Shown: positions 22,484-33,602 of the stretch, one piece after another
Layout of the letters: the number at the start of each line of letters is the position of its first letter
How positions within the stretch are numbered: position 1 is the first letter of the stretch
Origin: Albifimbria verrucaria
Lineage: Eukaryota > Ascomycota > Sordariomycetes > Hypocreales > Stachybotryaceae
DNA length: 64,000 bases
Direction: 5' to 3'
NCBI GenBank assembly: GCA_020081605.1
Contig: JAHREC010000020.1
Coordinates: forward strand, 62,001-126,000
Position numbers and translations under genes: made by a program
Notes under the pieces: generated by a model
What the model was told of the DNA's origin: nothing
What the model saw: the letters and a program-made list of their open reading frames with translations, nothing else
Databases searched by the model: none

Positions 22484-23957
22484 ATGGAAAAGACGAAATC
22501 GGTGCATCAGGGGCACTATGCACGCCTAGACGTCCTTCCCACAGAAATCCTCAGTATGATTCTTGCCCAAAGTACGTCGCAATCAAGATGACGGTTGCTG
22601 ACCTCTTGAAGGTGCGATTGCAAAATCTCTTACCGCTCAACACCCACTCCATAGGATCAGAGGACGTTATAGAGACCTCTTAGCCTTTCTCTCCACATGC
22701 CGTTCCATGTACGCCGCCGGTGTCCGGTGGCTCTACGTTCAATTCACCATCCGCTACCCCTTGAGTTTCAAGAGAATTTGCGTGCCATTCGCCGACAACC
22801 CAGACTGGCGTCCATGATACGAAGTCTAAACTTTAGCTACTTCAACTCGCCTTGCCAGGGTCATGGGTTAACGTCGTTATCAACCCTTCGGTGCCTTCGA
22901 TTATGTAGGTACTTGTTGGAGTTCCTTGCTCACGAGGGCATAGATGATTTGTTAAATGTTGACGTCTTGCGAGAACTGTTCTTTAACCAGCCGAGCCTAC
23001 AGGCCCTGGATTTTTGCGGTTGCAACAGCATCCCGTTTGAGAAGGCTTTCGATCGGATAGTGATTGAACCTTGGCCTCCGGTTCTATTCATAACCAGAGT
23101 TTCCTTTCATCATTGCTACACACTTTCGCCGTGGGTTTTCGAAACAATTCTGCCACGTCTTCCTCACATTACGCATCTTGACGTTGGCAGGACTCAGATT
23201 GGGAACACGGCCTTGCAGGCCATTCCACAAGCAGCAAATTTGACGCACCTGAATCTGTCGTACTGTAAGGAGCTTACGTCCGCCACCGTGGTTGATTTTT
23301 GTGTTCGCATCCAGCGGCAAGGGCCTCCATGGTGTATCTCAACCTTGAGGGCACGTCGGAGAAGGCCCTCGGTATAGAGGATGTGGAGCAGATACTTGCC
23401 AAAATCCCCAGACGTTGACCTTTTTGAGTTTGAAGGGAAGCGAAATGCATGTTCCGCATCTTTTACAGCTCAGGGATCATTTGAGTCACTTGGGTGAGCT
23501 TGCGATCGGCAAAGGCTTAGCTGCTGGTGATATGGAACAGTTCTTGTTCCCAGAAGCAAACCACACCCTCTTTTATCTTGATCTCTCTGATTTGGAGACA
23601 AATTTGAGCACAGCAAGCAAACTACTCTCCCCGGACACAAGACCACTGCAGCAGATTGAACTAAACTCTAGCGAGGAATTGTACGTAAGATGGTGCACTT
23701 TCCTCAAAGCGGGATGGCATATGAGAGGATATGGAGATAGGTGTTCAATCTATCGTTCGTTCACTCCCTATGAGGGAAGTACCGGCCGACGGGGATGGGG
23801 ACCTTCTGCCAAAGATTGGGGAGCGAGGAAGATTTCGGTTTCATTGGCCGAATTTGGGCCAACGTATCGGACTTTCATGTACGGACGAGACCATTGCAGT
23901 CATCTCCAATCAATGACAAAAGCACAGACTGTGGTAGGGGTCCAACACAATACCTGA
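22484..23957 (+). pseudogene. F-box / leucine-rich-repeat gene broken by several frameshifts
   Basis: Starting at the ATG at 22484, an F-box start is readable (LDVLPTEILSMILAQ). It is followed in another frame by CRSMYAAGVRWLYVQF, then after a further shift by a long LRR-like stretch at 22760-23330. This stretch contains MIRSLNFSYF, LQALDFCGCNSIPF, HITHLDVGRTQIGNTAL and LTHLNLSYCKELTSA. The last part (23415-23957) is in yet another frame (QTLTFLSLKGSEMHVPHLL, HTLFYLDLSDLETNLS). The layout matches fungal F-box/LRR receptors of SCF ligases. At least three frame changes without intron signals show decay. It lies among other F-box loci at 25782, 55117 and 56848. Confidence 0.7.
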
Positions 23958-24037
23958 TCCCAGAAATTAGACTAAGCTTTGTTTCGACTAATCAAGACAC
24001 TTAATGGCGCCAAATAACAACACACATGTTTAAAGGT

Positions 24038-24169
24038 CGAAACGCTGGAAACGCCAAGCTTCCGGGTAGGTGAATTAACCACCTTTCGAGCTCGGGGTGA
24101 ATTTCGGGCCATCGATGAGGCCAAAAACTGCTCAAGTGATCCCCTAAATTTTAAGCGGTCTAAACAATA
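24038..24169 (+). repeat. 132-bp perfect direct repeat, copy A
   Basis: The block from cgaaacgctggaaacg to ggtctaaacaata is identical base for base to 24608-24739. The start-to-start distance is 570 bp. The flanks differ: aaggt before and ttgattg after copy A. No coding assignment. Confidence 0.9.
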
Positions 24170-24191
24170 TTGATTGATGTATTTTCCGTCC

Positions 24192-24208
24192 AGCGGCCTC
24201 AGGCCGCT
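24192..24208. repeat. Perfect GC-rich palindrome
   Basis: agcggcct and aggccgct form an 8-bp perfect inverted repeat around a single C, lying just after direct repeat A. The string cctag with a following t lies 7 bases further on, which resembles a Helitron 3' end, but no 5' end was found. Confidence 0.6.
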
Positions 24209-24607
24209 CAGGTCCTAGTAGGGGCACAGTGACGTGCTAGAGGCTAAGCTATGTACAAAAAGTGCACTGCTCGAGAGAACTCACCCAGCGCTTCTTGCAG
24301 GCCTTCGTATGTTGGGCCCTCGAGCCCAACTCCCAAAGGCGGCTTCTCTACCTCTTCCATAGGTAGAGTCTGTCCCGCACGCAGTACAAGTGTCTAAGGC
24401 CAGTTCCCCACCAGTGGCCCTTCGCCAGCTCATCTAAAGCATCCGTAGTGGCCCAAAGGCAGCTGCTCGTCGAAGCATCGATCCCGTCAGCGGGAGCGAG
24501 AGGCAAGATGTGGTCAACCCTTGGTTTTGTCCGGTCAGAATTCTCTCACTCGCTCGCCAAAGCTGCTGCCGCAGTCCATGCTCCAGTAACCAAGCGGTGG
24601 AAATGGC

Positions 24608-24739
24608 CGAAACGCTGGAAACGCCAAGCTTCCGGGTAGGTGAATTAACCACCTTTCGAGCTCGGGGTGAATTTCGGGCCATCGATGAGGCCAAAAACTG
24701 CTCAAGTGATCCCCTAAATTTTAAGCGGTCTAAACAATA
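24608..24739 (+). repeat. 132-bp perfect direct repeat, copy B
   Basis: Identical to 24038-24169. The 438 bp between the copies is locally GC-rich and unlike the AT-rich surroundings. The perfect identity implies a recent duplication, gene conversion, or the ends of a short mobile unit. Confidence 0.9.
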
Positions 24740-25781
24740 CAACACAAAGTGGGGATTAGGTTTGCCTCTAACGGGGCGCTATGATCTGACGGTAAACAAC
24801 GGGAGAGGTTCGTTAATTTTTCTTCGGCATATGGCTCTTAGCTATCTTGCCGAAATTCGGCTGGAAAGAGAGAATTGTTGTATGATTCATGAAGGCGGGA
24901 TGTCCCCGTAATCACGGCAGTCGAAACCAAAGGGAAGCGGAAAACGAGGATTTGCCGCTTGCAAGAAAATGAATTATTTAAATTAATAGTCATAGTTAAG
25001 GCTACTTCACTCTAATCTGCTCCTTAGGTATGTAATAAATTAACCTCGACAACCTCGCCTCATGTGATCTTCAACGCGCTCCTGCACTTACAGGGACCTA
25101 TCTATATTAGACCTTCAGACACCACATCACTCTTCAACCACTCAATACGACATCATGCCCTCTTTGAGTTAATCTTTCATTTACCTTCATTGGTTCGAGG
25201 GCTTTGCTAGGCTCATGTCCATGTCTATTGTGTCCTTCGGTCTGAAAGAGAGCTCCCGCGCCGTGCCTTTGCTGTTCTGTGGTAGAAAGACACACTATCA
25301 CCTTTCGCTGTATTGTGGGCAGCAAAGGGAAAGCGATCTTGCTCGTTCTTCTTCATCCAACCCCTTGACGGGTCACGCCCTCCAGGTGATGGCATGATTC
25401 CTTAGCGACAGTAGCAGCTCTTAATATGGGCGATATAAATGTGATGATACGTTGAGGTCGACCCTTGGAGTTGGCTGCTCGAAGTAAGCGCAATTTCTTG
25501 GGGGCATCGGTAGGTTCGAGTTCAGTAACAGCTAGTCAATGGCTGCGCCCATCTGTGTTTGTGTTTTCCAGAATGACCCACCAAAGAAGCCTCGTTTCGA
25601 CCATCAGGTTCTTATAAATCTTAGCCCCTTGATCGGCAGAGATGACTGCTGTTGAATCAATGCTGGCCCACTTAACCAAGGGGAATAACAAAAAGCCGCG
25701 CCTAATATCCCATAGTTTGTTTTCCCCATCCAGTCGAAGTTAACAGAAACATTATCTCTCTGAGCGACGAACTACCTCACG
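24740..25781. other. Intergenic, no supported gene
   Basis: Open frames here (for example 24510-24911 running through repeat B) show no coding signature. The sequence before 25782 is a plausible leader for the F-box pseudogene. Confidence 0.4.
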
Positions 25782-26818
25782 ATGAAATCTCTATTCAGTC
25801 TCAGTCCTGAGCTTGTTGAATCTATAGCTAAACACCTTCGGACCAAAGACATCTGCTCACTACGCCTAACATGTCGACAAATGGAATCCAAGACGTGGAG
25901 GCTGTTCAGTAAGAACCACTTACCGTTTGGATGCATATTTGAGAATGAAAAATTAGAAACGCTCCTTAGATTTATAAAAGAGCACGAAGCACAGTCTCTT
26001 TATAACTATCTAAATATATCATGCTTCGGAGCAATCAACCCACAAAACGCAGAAGAATCTCATCGTCAACATCTTGAAACAGGTTCTATCGGTGGATAAT
26101 GAATTCAGCCGCTGCTCTACTAGAACGAATAATCAATGCCCTTCCGGAATGCGAGACACTATACCTGAGTGGATTTCTCAAATCCGGCAGTGCGCAGCGT
26201 TTGGGTGGACTCCTAACGAAGTCTTAGTGACAACGGAACGCAGATTGTAAAGCAAAGGTTCAAAAACATACTCGCGAAAATACCACTAGAGCGACTCACA
26301 GCACTCAATATATCTCTGTGCGGTATGGGGCCGAGTATTCGTCACTTAAGCTTTCTTCACATGCTCTTGATATTAAGCTCGAGCGAATCACTGAAAAGCT
26401 TAACAACACTATCCATAGCGTTCGATACTAGTTCTATGGCACCCCTACGGATTTATAGGGATGTTATGACAAAGCTTAACGAATCAATGCCTGTTTTGCA
26501 ATCTCTACGGCTGGACTTCCAAGGCGAAGGACGTGAGGAAACAACATCTCCCTATTTTTGAAGGCTCTTGCTTTTGACTCATTAATCTCCCTGGAGGTCA
26601 GCAATGCCTATCTTAACAACAACACCATCAATTCAATAACCATGAATCGGAACGCGATTGAAAGAGTTCGTCTTATTAATGTTGAACTTGGCCCGCTAGA
26701 GGGATATATTTTCAATGACTCCATCAAGTTCACGCTATGTGAAGAGGAGGAAGAATTCACACTGATCACTGAAGCTGGCGTCTCGCTAAAGATCCCTATG
26801 CCTCGGAGGAGTCAATGA
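25782..26818 (+). pseudogene. F-box gene broken by frameshifts
   Basis: The ATG at 25782 opens a good F-box: MKSLFSLSPELVESIAKHLR followed by TKDICSLRLTCRQMESKTW. Near residue 85 the frame must shift to read LIVNILKQVLSVDNEF. It then shifts again to SAAALLERIINALPECETLY, again near 26220 to NGTQIVKQRFKNILAKIPLE, and reads on to the block ending at 26559. After a stop it continues (KALAFDSLISLEVSNAY...) to 26818. The breaks lack splice signals. Unbroken it would be an F-box protein with LRR-like repeats, presumably an SCF adaptor. The 3' end converges on the P450 pseudogene of the other strand. Confidence 0.7.
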
Positions 26819-26999
26819 GATCAATCGACCCCTGCTCGACGAAGTTCGAGAACGGCATGGACCAAGATTAACTGGAGGATCTGGACAAGTTAAATATTCG
26901 TTTGCATGTTGATAGATTGATAGATCGAAACCAATGTTGTCATTAATTTGTTGTAAGCACAACCATGCTGTAATCGCGATAGCAGTCATCGGTTCATTT

Positions 27000-28700
27000 G
27001 CTATCTCGCGTTCATAACTGCCATGAATCAGTGACATCGAGTCTTGGCTGGTCTGCCTTTCCCCTCCTGTTTCCTGAGAATCGAGAATCTCTTGGCTTTC
27101 CACAAGATCCAGGTGACGTCTTTCGAACCCAGGAGAAACTCTCAAATCATCAAATTGTCGAAATATGCCTGCTAGTGAGCAATATATCTGGAACAAAGCG
27201 AGAGATTCTCCAACGCAACTCCGGGAGCCTTTTCCGAATGGCACAAGGTACCGCTCCCGTTTGCGGATCTCATCCGGAACACCGATCCATCGCTTTGGAT
27301 CGAACACGGTTGGATTGGGAAACAAATGGTTGTTTTGATGCCTTAAAAAGAAGTCAGCACTTGTGTCGATCAGGAACATATGATGGTAGCTGTGCAACTG
27401 ACATTGTATGTGAGCTCATGCTCACCACGGTCCCTCATGGAAGAGCGAACCTCATTAAACACGGCGCCGGGTTGAGGGACCACACGAGGTAAACGTCCGG
27501 GAATACCGGGATGAAGCCTAAACCACGTCAGAGTCTGTATGAGAGGTTGAAACCACCGTCTTTCTTCTGCCCCTTGAGCAGATATACTGCGAAATAATAA
27601 CTCTGAACGATAAGCGTACTTTAAAGATTCCTTAACAACTCCGCTTGGGTATGGTAGCTCCTGGAGAGTTGCCATATCCATGTTTTCTCCTGAAGGAAAT
27701 ACTTCCCGTAACTCTTTTATGACTTCTTCATAGTAGCTCCTGCAGTCTCCGCGGCTGCACCCGTCAATTGGAGGGCATCCGCGAACACAACCTCATCTGA
27801 TAGAGGTTTTTGCCGGGTTAGCGCTGAGTGCTCTGTGGAACCGATGTCAAGCCGTTCATGAGATACAGTCCTTCGCTCCGGCATTTTCCCTAGCGCGACC
27901 ACTTTTCGACTTCAGGAACGGTATTCCGCACCATCTGCAAAGTGTTCAACCACGATTTGTAGAAATGAAAAAGGGCAACCTGCACCCAGTCTGGAGTAAT
28001 GGCGAGCAATAAACCCATGATAGGGAATGTTTGGTACCATCCAGATCACAGTTAGACCATAGAAAGAAAATCCAGGAACCAACGGGCGAGAGAATACTCT
28101 ATTCTCATATCCACTGAAGAATATGCTCGAAAGTAACCATAAGCATCGAAAGGCTTATTCAGCTCTGAGTCCAATTTCTATTCAATAGACACGCAGAGCT
28201 TATTCAACCATAGAAGTCACTCGAGCTCAGCAACCGAACGATGGGAGAAGAGGAGGCTGACCGCAGCTTGCTGTACACGATAGGCTTCTGTGTCGAGAAC
28301 AGTATATTTGATTAGGTCTCTCTAATGCTGCGACGTTTTGAGCAATTCTGAAGCGAGATAGTAAATATTTTTGTAGTCGTCGGGTGCCTTAAATGGACTT
28401 CATTCGGCACCATACGAAGTACAGAGCTCGTGATACAATTGCCATCATTTGTTGAAATCTAGACGATGCTTGAGATGTTTCATATTTAGCATTGTACGTT
28501 TTATAAAGCTTAGATCCGAGAGTGCCATCCTTGATTCCATGGTAGCACAAGATGGAAGGTCCAGATATAAACCATAAGGAAGTGCCTGGCACCTTTGAGA
28601 GTCGGTGTAGAGACCTCCGATAGATGATGCATAGTGCCATGTAGAACAGTAATACGGCGATATAGCCTGCCCACAGGATTATAGCAAACTTGAGCGCCAT
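27000..28700 (-). pseudogene. Dead cytochrome P450 next to the ABA3-like cyclase
   Basis: The minus strand from the ATG at 28700 encodes a membrane anchor (MALKFAIILWAGYIAVLLFY) and a proline hinge region (LSKVPGTSLWFISGP). The following 500 bases are scrambled. Then come an I-helix-like VVFADALQLTGAAAET (near 27800), a K-helix region VVKESLKYAY in which the invariant ExxR reads E-S-L-K, and GRLPRVVPQPGAVF. A GT-AG intron fits near 27410-27335. Next are LFPNPTVFDPKRW and the haem loop FGKGSRSCVGESLA, which is intact. Several frames are needed to read it all and stops interrupt it. It lies tandem and downstream of the cyclase at 29416-30579, so it is likely the remnant of its tailoring oxidase. 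That link is inferred from position. Confidence 0.75.
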
Positions 28701-29415
28701 GGTTAGATGACAGTTTAATAGGAGTACGCTATGCCAACACGAGTCTGGCGAGGTGATGCGTAGTAGCCCTTCTGTTGGATTTTCGAAAGTACCGTGACAG
28801 CAATGTAGCACCTTATATACTTCAGAAGGGAAGGGAAGGCGGGAAACATATTCTTTACTTTCTTATTCCATACTGTAGTATTTTAAATTCGTTGCACTTC
28901 CTGCGTTTCACTTACTGTACCGTACTGCCGGTGGTGCGAACGACTGAACGTCCCCTAGCTCCCAGTCAGTGTACGTAATATACCGACCCACGCTAACATA
29001 TTATTCTATCCGCATTATAGGTGTGTGCCACCGTTGTAAAATCATGAAAATACCGCAAACCATGGAACCAGTGCCCCACTGTATTCCAAGGCAAACCGAT
29101 GGCAGATCAAACCAGAACATCTTGATTTCTGTCACAAGACTACTATATAGTGAAGTATGTAACACGTATACATTGGTGTACGTCAGTTTTCAAGAGCCTC
29201 ATCAATTCTAAATCGTAGTATATAGTTTGGTAAACAATCAGCTTCCTCTCTATACTATCTTTGTTCTTGAATTTGGGAGCGTCTGAGTATAACGATTGGT
29301 TTAACTAAGCTAAAAGTGGAGAAAAGGCGCCAATTTACAAGCTCATTCCGAATGAAGAGAGGAAGGTGATTTTTACCGAACTGTATATATAGCAAGGAAA
29401 CACCCTCGACTGTTG
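28701..29415. other. Intergenic between P450 pseudogene and cyclase gene
   Basis: No gene seen. It contains the 5' flank of the P450 relic and the 3' flank of the cyclase. The sequence is AT-rich. Confidence 0.5.
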
Positions 29416-30579
29416 CTAATTAGGCGTACGCTCTCGGTTGGATAAGGGAACTATCTCAAGCTCTAGGAAAGCAAATTCCATACGCATTTCCAGTGCTTCA
29501 ATAGCAATTCTCCACTTCTCGTTGCATAGGCCGCATAGCTGGACGCCACCGAACTGGCCCGAGGATTCAGCGCCATGGCTCTCCCAATACCGGTAACAGT
29601 CGCAGTTCTCGCCGCTCTCTAGCATTTCGGCCAGTGCGTCAGTTTGAAGGGCATGGCCTTCCTCCGGAATGAATTCGTAACCTTCCTGTTCCTCGGAGAG
29701 TACCTCATGAATTGCATCAATCCTATGCCAGAGGTTGTAGTTCTGACGGTTTTCAGTCATAGTGCTTTCAGCCTCGGGCTGTCCGATCATCAGGCCATCC
29801 TCATTGAAGCAATATTGCCGCATTAACGTTTGTATCGGACCCGCGAATTGTCGGATCAAATTGAGGGAAATCAAATAAGGCTTAGACCTAGCCAAGCCTG
29901 TATCCAAAGCCCAGAGGAGCTTGTCCAAGCTATCTTTGACGTAGGCAAAGTTGAAAGCCACCGCATCGTAGAGCATATTTCCAATCTCAGATAGTATCCT
30001 GATCTCATGCTCTTCGAACCAATAATCGTTAATGTTGTTGCATGTTATCGCTGCAGCGATTGTCGTAGGTAGCAGAGAGTATTTATCGCGTATGCGATAC
30101 CAGTTCTCTGGAGAGCATGCAATAGCATTGATGCAGCGACCAATTAGCTTTGCATTCCCTCGAGGCATTGATTTTCCCGCCGCTATTGAGAGAAAGTGGC
30201 GATACCCACGTCCTATTTCTTCATAGCAAGGAGTGCCTTTGAAGAGAATATCCATCAATACGCCAACGTCGTACCCAAGCACGCGATCGTCAGTAGCTAT
30301 ATCGACTAGGTCTCCACGAAATTGAGCAATGGTTGCGATGATGATAATGCGCACGAAAGCGATGTATCTGTTCTCGTTTGTGCAGTATGGGATGACGTAT
30401 CGTGTATACTTCCATGCATAGGTATATATATCCTTGATGAAATCTACGGATAAGTTAAGGGATTTGAGATGATCGAGGTCATTCGCTATTTCCGATGGAT
30501 AGGTCCATTGATGTCTGCTTTCAATTGATATGCTGAGGCTATCGAATATCGCAGTCGGGTCCGGATTATGCTTCGCCAT
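29416..30579 (-). CDS. ABA3-family sesquiterpene cyclase (alpha-ionylideneethane synthase-like)
   Basis: An intact single-exon protein of 387 residues. It matches the layout of Botrytis BcABA3, the cyclase of fungal abscisic-acid biosynthesis, throughout. Landmarks are HQWTYPSEIANDL; then YAWKYTRYVIPYCTNENRY with IIIIATIAQFRGDLVDI; then LFKGTPCYEEIGR, ACSPENWYRIRD and GNMLYDAVAF; then RQFAGPIQTLMRQYCF and the cysteine-rich end (CDCYRYWESHGAESSGQFGG, then LCGLC). This family converts farnesyl diphosphate but lacks the DDxxD and NSE motifs of class I synthases. The product cannot be predicted from sequence alone. BcABA3 is a little longer at the N-terminus. The neighbouring P450 is dead, so any pathway here is incomplete unless it uses genes elsewhere. 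Assignment is by remembered similarity. Confidence 0.8.
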   Translation of the reverse strand: MAKHNPDPTAIFDSLSISIESRHQWTYPSEIANDLDHLKSLNLSVDFIKDIYTYAWKYTRYVIPYCTNENRYIAFVRIIIIATIAQFRGDLVDIATDDRVLGYDVGVLMDILFKGTPCYEEIGRGYRHFLSIAAGKSMPRGNAKLIGRCINAIACSPENWYRIRDKYSLLPTTIAAAITCNNINDYWFEEHEIRILSEIGNMLYDAVAFNFAYVKDSLDKLLWALDTGLARSKPYLISLNLIRQFAGPIQTLMRQYCFNEDGLMIGQPEAESTMTENRQNYNLWHRIDAIHEVLSEEQEGYEFIPEEGHALQTDALAEMLESGENCDCYRYWESHGAESSGQFGGVQLCGLCNEKWRIAIEALEMRMEFAFLELEIVPLSNRERTPN

Positions 30580-31091
30580 TTTTATTAGACAATTACTGAT
30601 GGCCTTTGATGCTATCGTATGTATCGTACGATAAGGTATTTCGTAGTTGCATTACATCCCCGTCTCAAACGGATATTACGTTCCATGATGCCCATTATAT
30701 AAAGTAAGATGGTGTATGCATTCCATTCTACAGAATCCTTGCCAGTATCCGACACTAACTAGTTACGCTAGTTTAGCTGGATCCAGAATCGGGTCAATGC
30801 CCCGGCCAAGTAATGGAACAGAGTGGGTACAATGGAGACTCAATATTTTACGAATCTCAGAAGAGAGGAGTAGTGGGGTCTGCTCATCCCCGGCTACTCC
30901 GTACGAAGCGCCCACCACAGATGCTTCGCATGACACTGTATAAATGGCCTCAGGTATTAGATGCTATGGCAGACTGTAAAATACCGCTTGGTCCCTAATT
31001 TCTGTACATATTGCCCATTTCTCTATGATATGTTTATTAGCTTGAATTGCATGGGTATCTAGTTTAATGATTGCATACCCAGATCAAACTC
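30580..31091. other. Intergenic, cyclase promoter side
   Basis: No supported gene. The region upstream of the minus-strand ATG at 30579 is AT-rich and presumably regulatory. Confidence 0.4.
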
Positions 31092-31385
31092 ATGTCGAGC
31101 AGCTCCATTCACAATCTATGTTCCGAGCCTGCACCGCCCACGATTTTAGCGCAGTCTCGCCAGGAACTAAAAGAAAAAACTTACCAAGAGCTTTTCGATG
31201 TCTTCTGGGGCGTCAGACGGCGGATCATGCGAGGTTCCAGCGCCCCACCGACTTACGTCGCAGTTGCCGTCGTCACTGCTCCATCCGACTCCTCCGGCGT
31301 CGAACATTACACCATATTTCTTGAACATCACATTATAATCTTGTTCTTTCTGAGGCCAGTCACGTTTCTTAATCCGATGATCTAA
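31092..31385 (+). CDS. Small hypothetical protein (doubtful)
   Basis: An open frame of 97 residues from the ATG at 31092 (MSSSSIHNLCSEPAPP). An upstream in-frame ATG at 31071 is also possible. The middle is charged and helical (QSRQELKEKTYQELFDVFWG) and is followed by a hydrophobic end (IIILFFLRPVTFL) that could be a tail anchor. There is no family resemblance. Composition favours coding only slightly, and it may be chance. Confidence 0.3.
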   Translation: MSSSSIHNLCSEPAPPTILAQSRQELKEKTYQELFDVFWGVRRRIMRGSSAPPTYVAVAVVTAPSDSSGVEHYTIFLEHHIIILFFLRPVTFLNPMI

Positions 31386-31419
31386 GAATTGGATGTCAAT
31401 ATCATATGGGAGCTTATCC

Positions 31420-32372
31420 TTAGGAATGTTGATGGTAGTTCCCCACTAGAGTTTGGACATCATTATTAGCGACAGATTCATCCAGGCTACATAGTCTGGG
31501 AACTTCCTCAGACGCGTCAGGACATACTGGATGCAAAGTAAGCTCGGTAGGGGTTGTTCTGGCAACCACTTGATCTTCGTCGTCTAAAACATTAATCAGT
31601 GGTGCAAACCCCTCTTTCCAGCCACCGAACTCTAGGATTTTGATTTTACATGTTCCCATAGCGAATGCCGCCGGCGTAGAGGTGGTAGTACCCGCGCAAC
31701 TGCTATCTTGAAACGATGTACAAACAATAACTTCCCCATTATCCATGGTCGTCGTCGCTGGTTTGAATGAGGCTAAGGAAAGTCACTCATGCGCTACCGT
31801 ATATTGAAGGCTTCATGCTACTCACTACTTGGTGCGGTAGACGTGGCAGACGTGATAGACTCGCTCAATATTGACTTTTGCGTAACCCATTTAGGAAGAG
31901 ACCATGTCCATGGTTGTACGAAGGTGGAAATCGTGGTATGTATGGGGAGAAAAGAAGTACTTGAGAGAGCGTGGGTTGTTTTAGCCAGAGACGCATTATG
32001 GTCAGTGGCTCCTGTAGACAGGCAGGTGCTTGGTAGTGATGCTGTGTTATCTGTCGCTGTCGCTGTCGCTGTCCCTCCAGTATGGCCTGAGTTAGTCGAG
32101 GAGAGTGAAGACCCTGTTAGAATGTCAGGGGTCAGGCTACTGATATCGGAGGGTTGGGGAACAGCGGAGATATAATCGCTGCTAATGCACTGAGACGTAG
32201 GGACGATGAGGGTATAGGGGTCTGCTGCTACATGTGTACTTTCAATGCTGCTACTCGAAAGCGCGCTTGGAGGACCAGTGCTAATAATGGTATTTGTAGG
32301 GCTCAAAAGAGTAGTGATACAATGTTGAGAGGTGAATGGGAGTAAGGCCGAAACTGGGCTGCCAGAGGTCAT
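31420..32372 (-). CDS. Ser/Thr-rich (mucin-like) protein
   Basis: Two exons, 32372-31829 and 31772-31420, flank a 56-nt intron (gtagtg donor, TGAC branch, ccttag acceptor) that restores the frame and gives 298 residues. The first 185 residues are dominated by Ser, Thr, Ala and Pro, as in heavily O-glycosylated cell-wall or surface proteins. The region includes a TATATATDN run encoded by a GTCGCT-like triplet repeat near 32050. The second exon contains a few cysteines and a more ordered CKIKILEFGGWKEGF segment. No signal peptide is visible at this ATG, so either the true first exon lies upstream or the protein is not secreted. No catalytic motif. Confidence 0.5.
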
Positions 32373-33602
32373 CCTGGATGTATAGAGTATCTCTTCTTCT
32401 CTTTGTGTTTTTCCTTGTTGAGCAAGTTCCCACTGATGTGATGGATTCTAAGCCGATCAATTCAAGCGTGTAAAGATATTAGAGAGTTCCTGGCTGTATC
32501 TTGTGATAATCCATGTGGTAATGCGAATCTTTTTTCTGTTATTTTGAGTTCTTTATGTAGAGGAAAGAGACGCATCGCAATATTGAGGGCCATTTCACTG
32601 ATCATGGGGGAAAATAGGTTCTGATTTAATATCAAGAACTCAGGGCAGGATGTCACTCAATACTCGATAACGGAAATATAAATCTATAGCTAATAACAAC
32701 TTGAAGTCTAATTATAGCCGCCCTACACGGAATATAGTGAGAAGCTTGCTATCAGACACGATAACATAGAGTAAAAATATAGTCAGCGTTTCAGGCGGCA
32801 TATGGCTGGCGTCGCACCAGTAATCTAGAAGTATTTATAAAAAAGAACATGAATTAAGGTATATAGTACGTAGGGTAGCTGCTTTCTTCTGCTGTCTTTG
32901 TATATCGCTTTTGTTCATTCCAAAATGGCAAGAATCTGTAGCATTGCATTAAGACGAAAGATCCATCGAGCTTTGTTTTATCTGTCCAAGATCTGGCAAC
33001 CGCTATGTTTTTCTAAGTTTAGGTATTCCACAACAAGGTTGTAATCAACAGCATTTCACATCCTAGATATATAAGGGAAGTCCTGCCAAGCAAATATCCT
33101 AACTTTCATACGAACATAATCTGAGCATCCGCTGGGGAAGAAAGGCAAAACGAACAATTTAATCAGTGGGAGCAGCTTCAAGTGTACTCAATGGTTATAT
33201 CTTCATTTTTCAGGTTAATAGTTTCAGTCTATAGCTGTATAATTTCTAAAATGGGGTATTGTCATGGGTTTGATATTTCATTCTTATCTTAGTTCTACAA
33301 GCATGTAGACAATTGCATCAGAGATTTTATGTCCGAGTATGCCAATGACTACTGTATAAAACTGAGTCTAATTATACCAGTGTCGAAGTACCTTTTCAGG
33401 TATTTTCTCCGGTAAGTTCACCTCCGTTCTAAACAAAAAGAAATACTAAAGTAAGTAAGTAGGGTTAGGATTAGATCCTTCTCATATGCACCTAGCCCGC
33501 AGCTCCTCTATTTGGCCCAACTCCTATAGGATAATTTTAATTATTATCCAAAAATTATTTTATAACTATCAAGGTCTACTCTTCATCCTTCTTCGACATA
33601 TG
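32373..33602. other. AT-rich gap
   Basis: More than 1.2 kb of AT-rich DNA with only short frames. A first exon of the Ser/Thr-rich gene could lie in the first 300 bases, but I cannot define it. Confidence 0.45.

Noticed and set aside
24192..24219. Helitron 3' end (hairpin followed by CTAG then T)
   Set aside because: No matching 5' TC end, Rep/helicase or second copy is visible. It is kept only as a palindrome.
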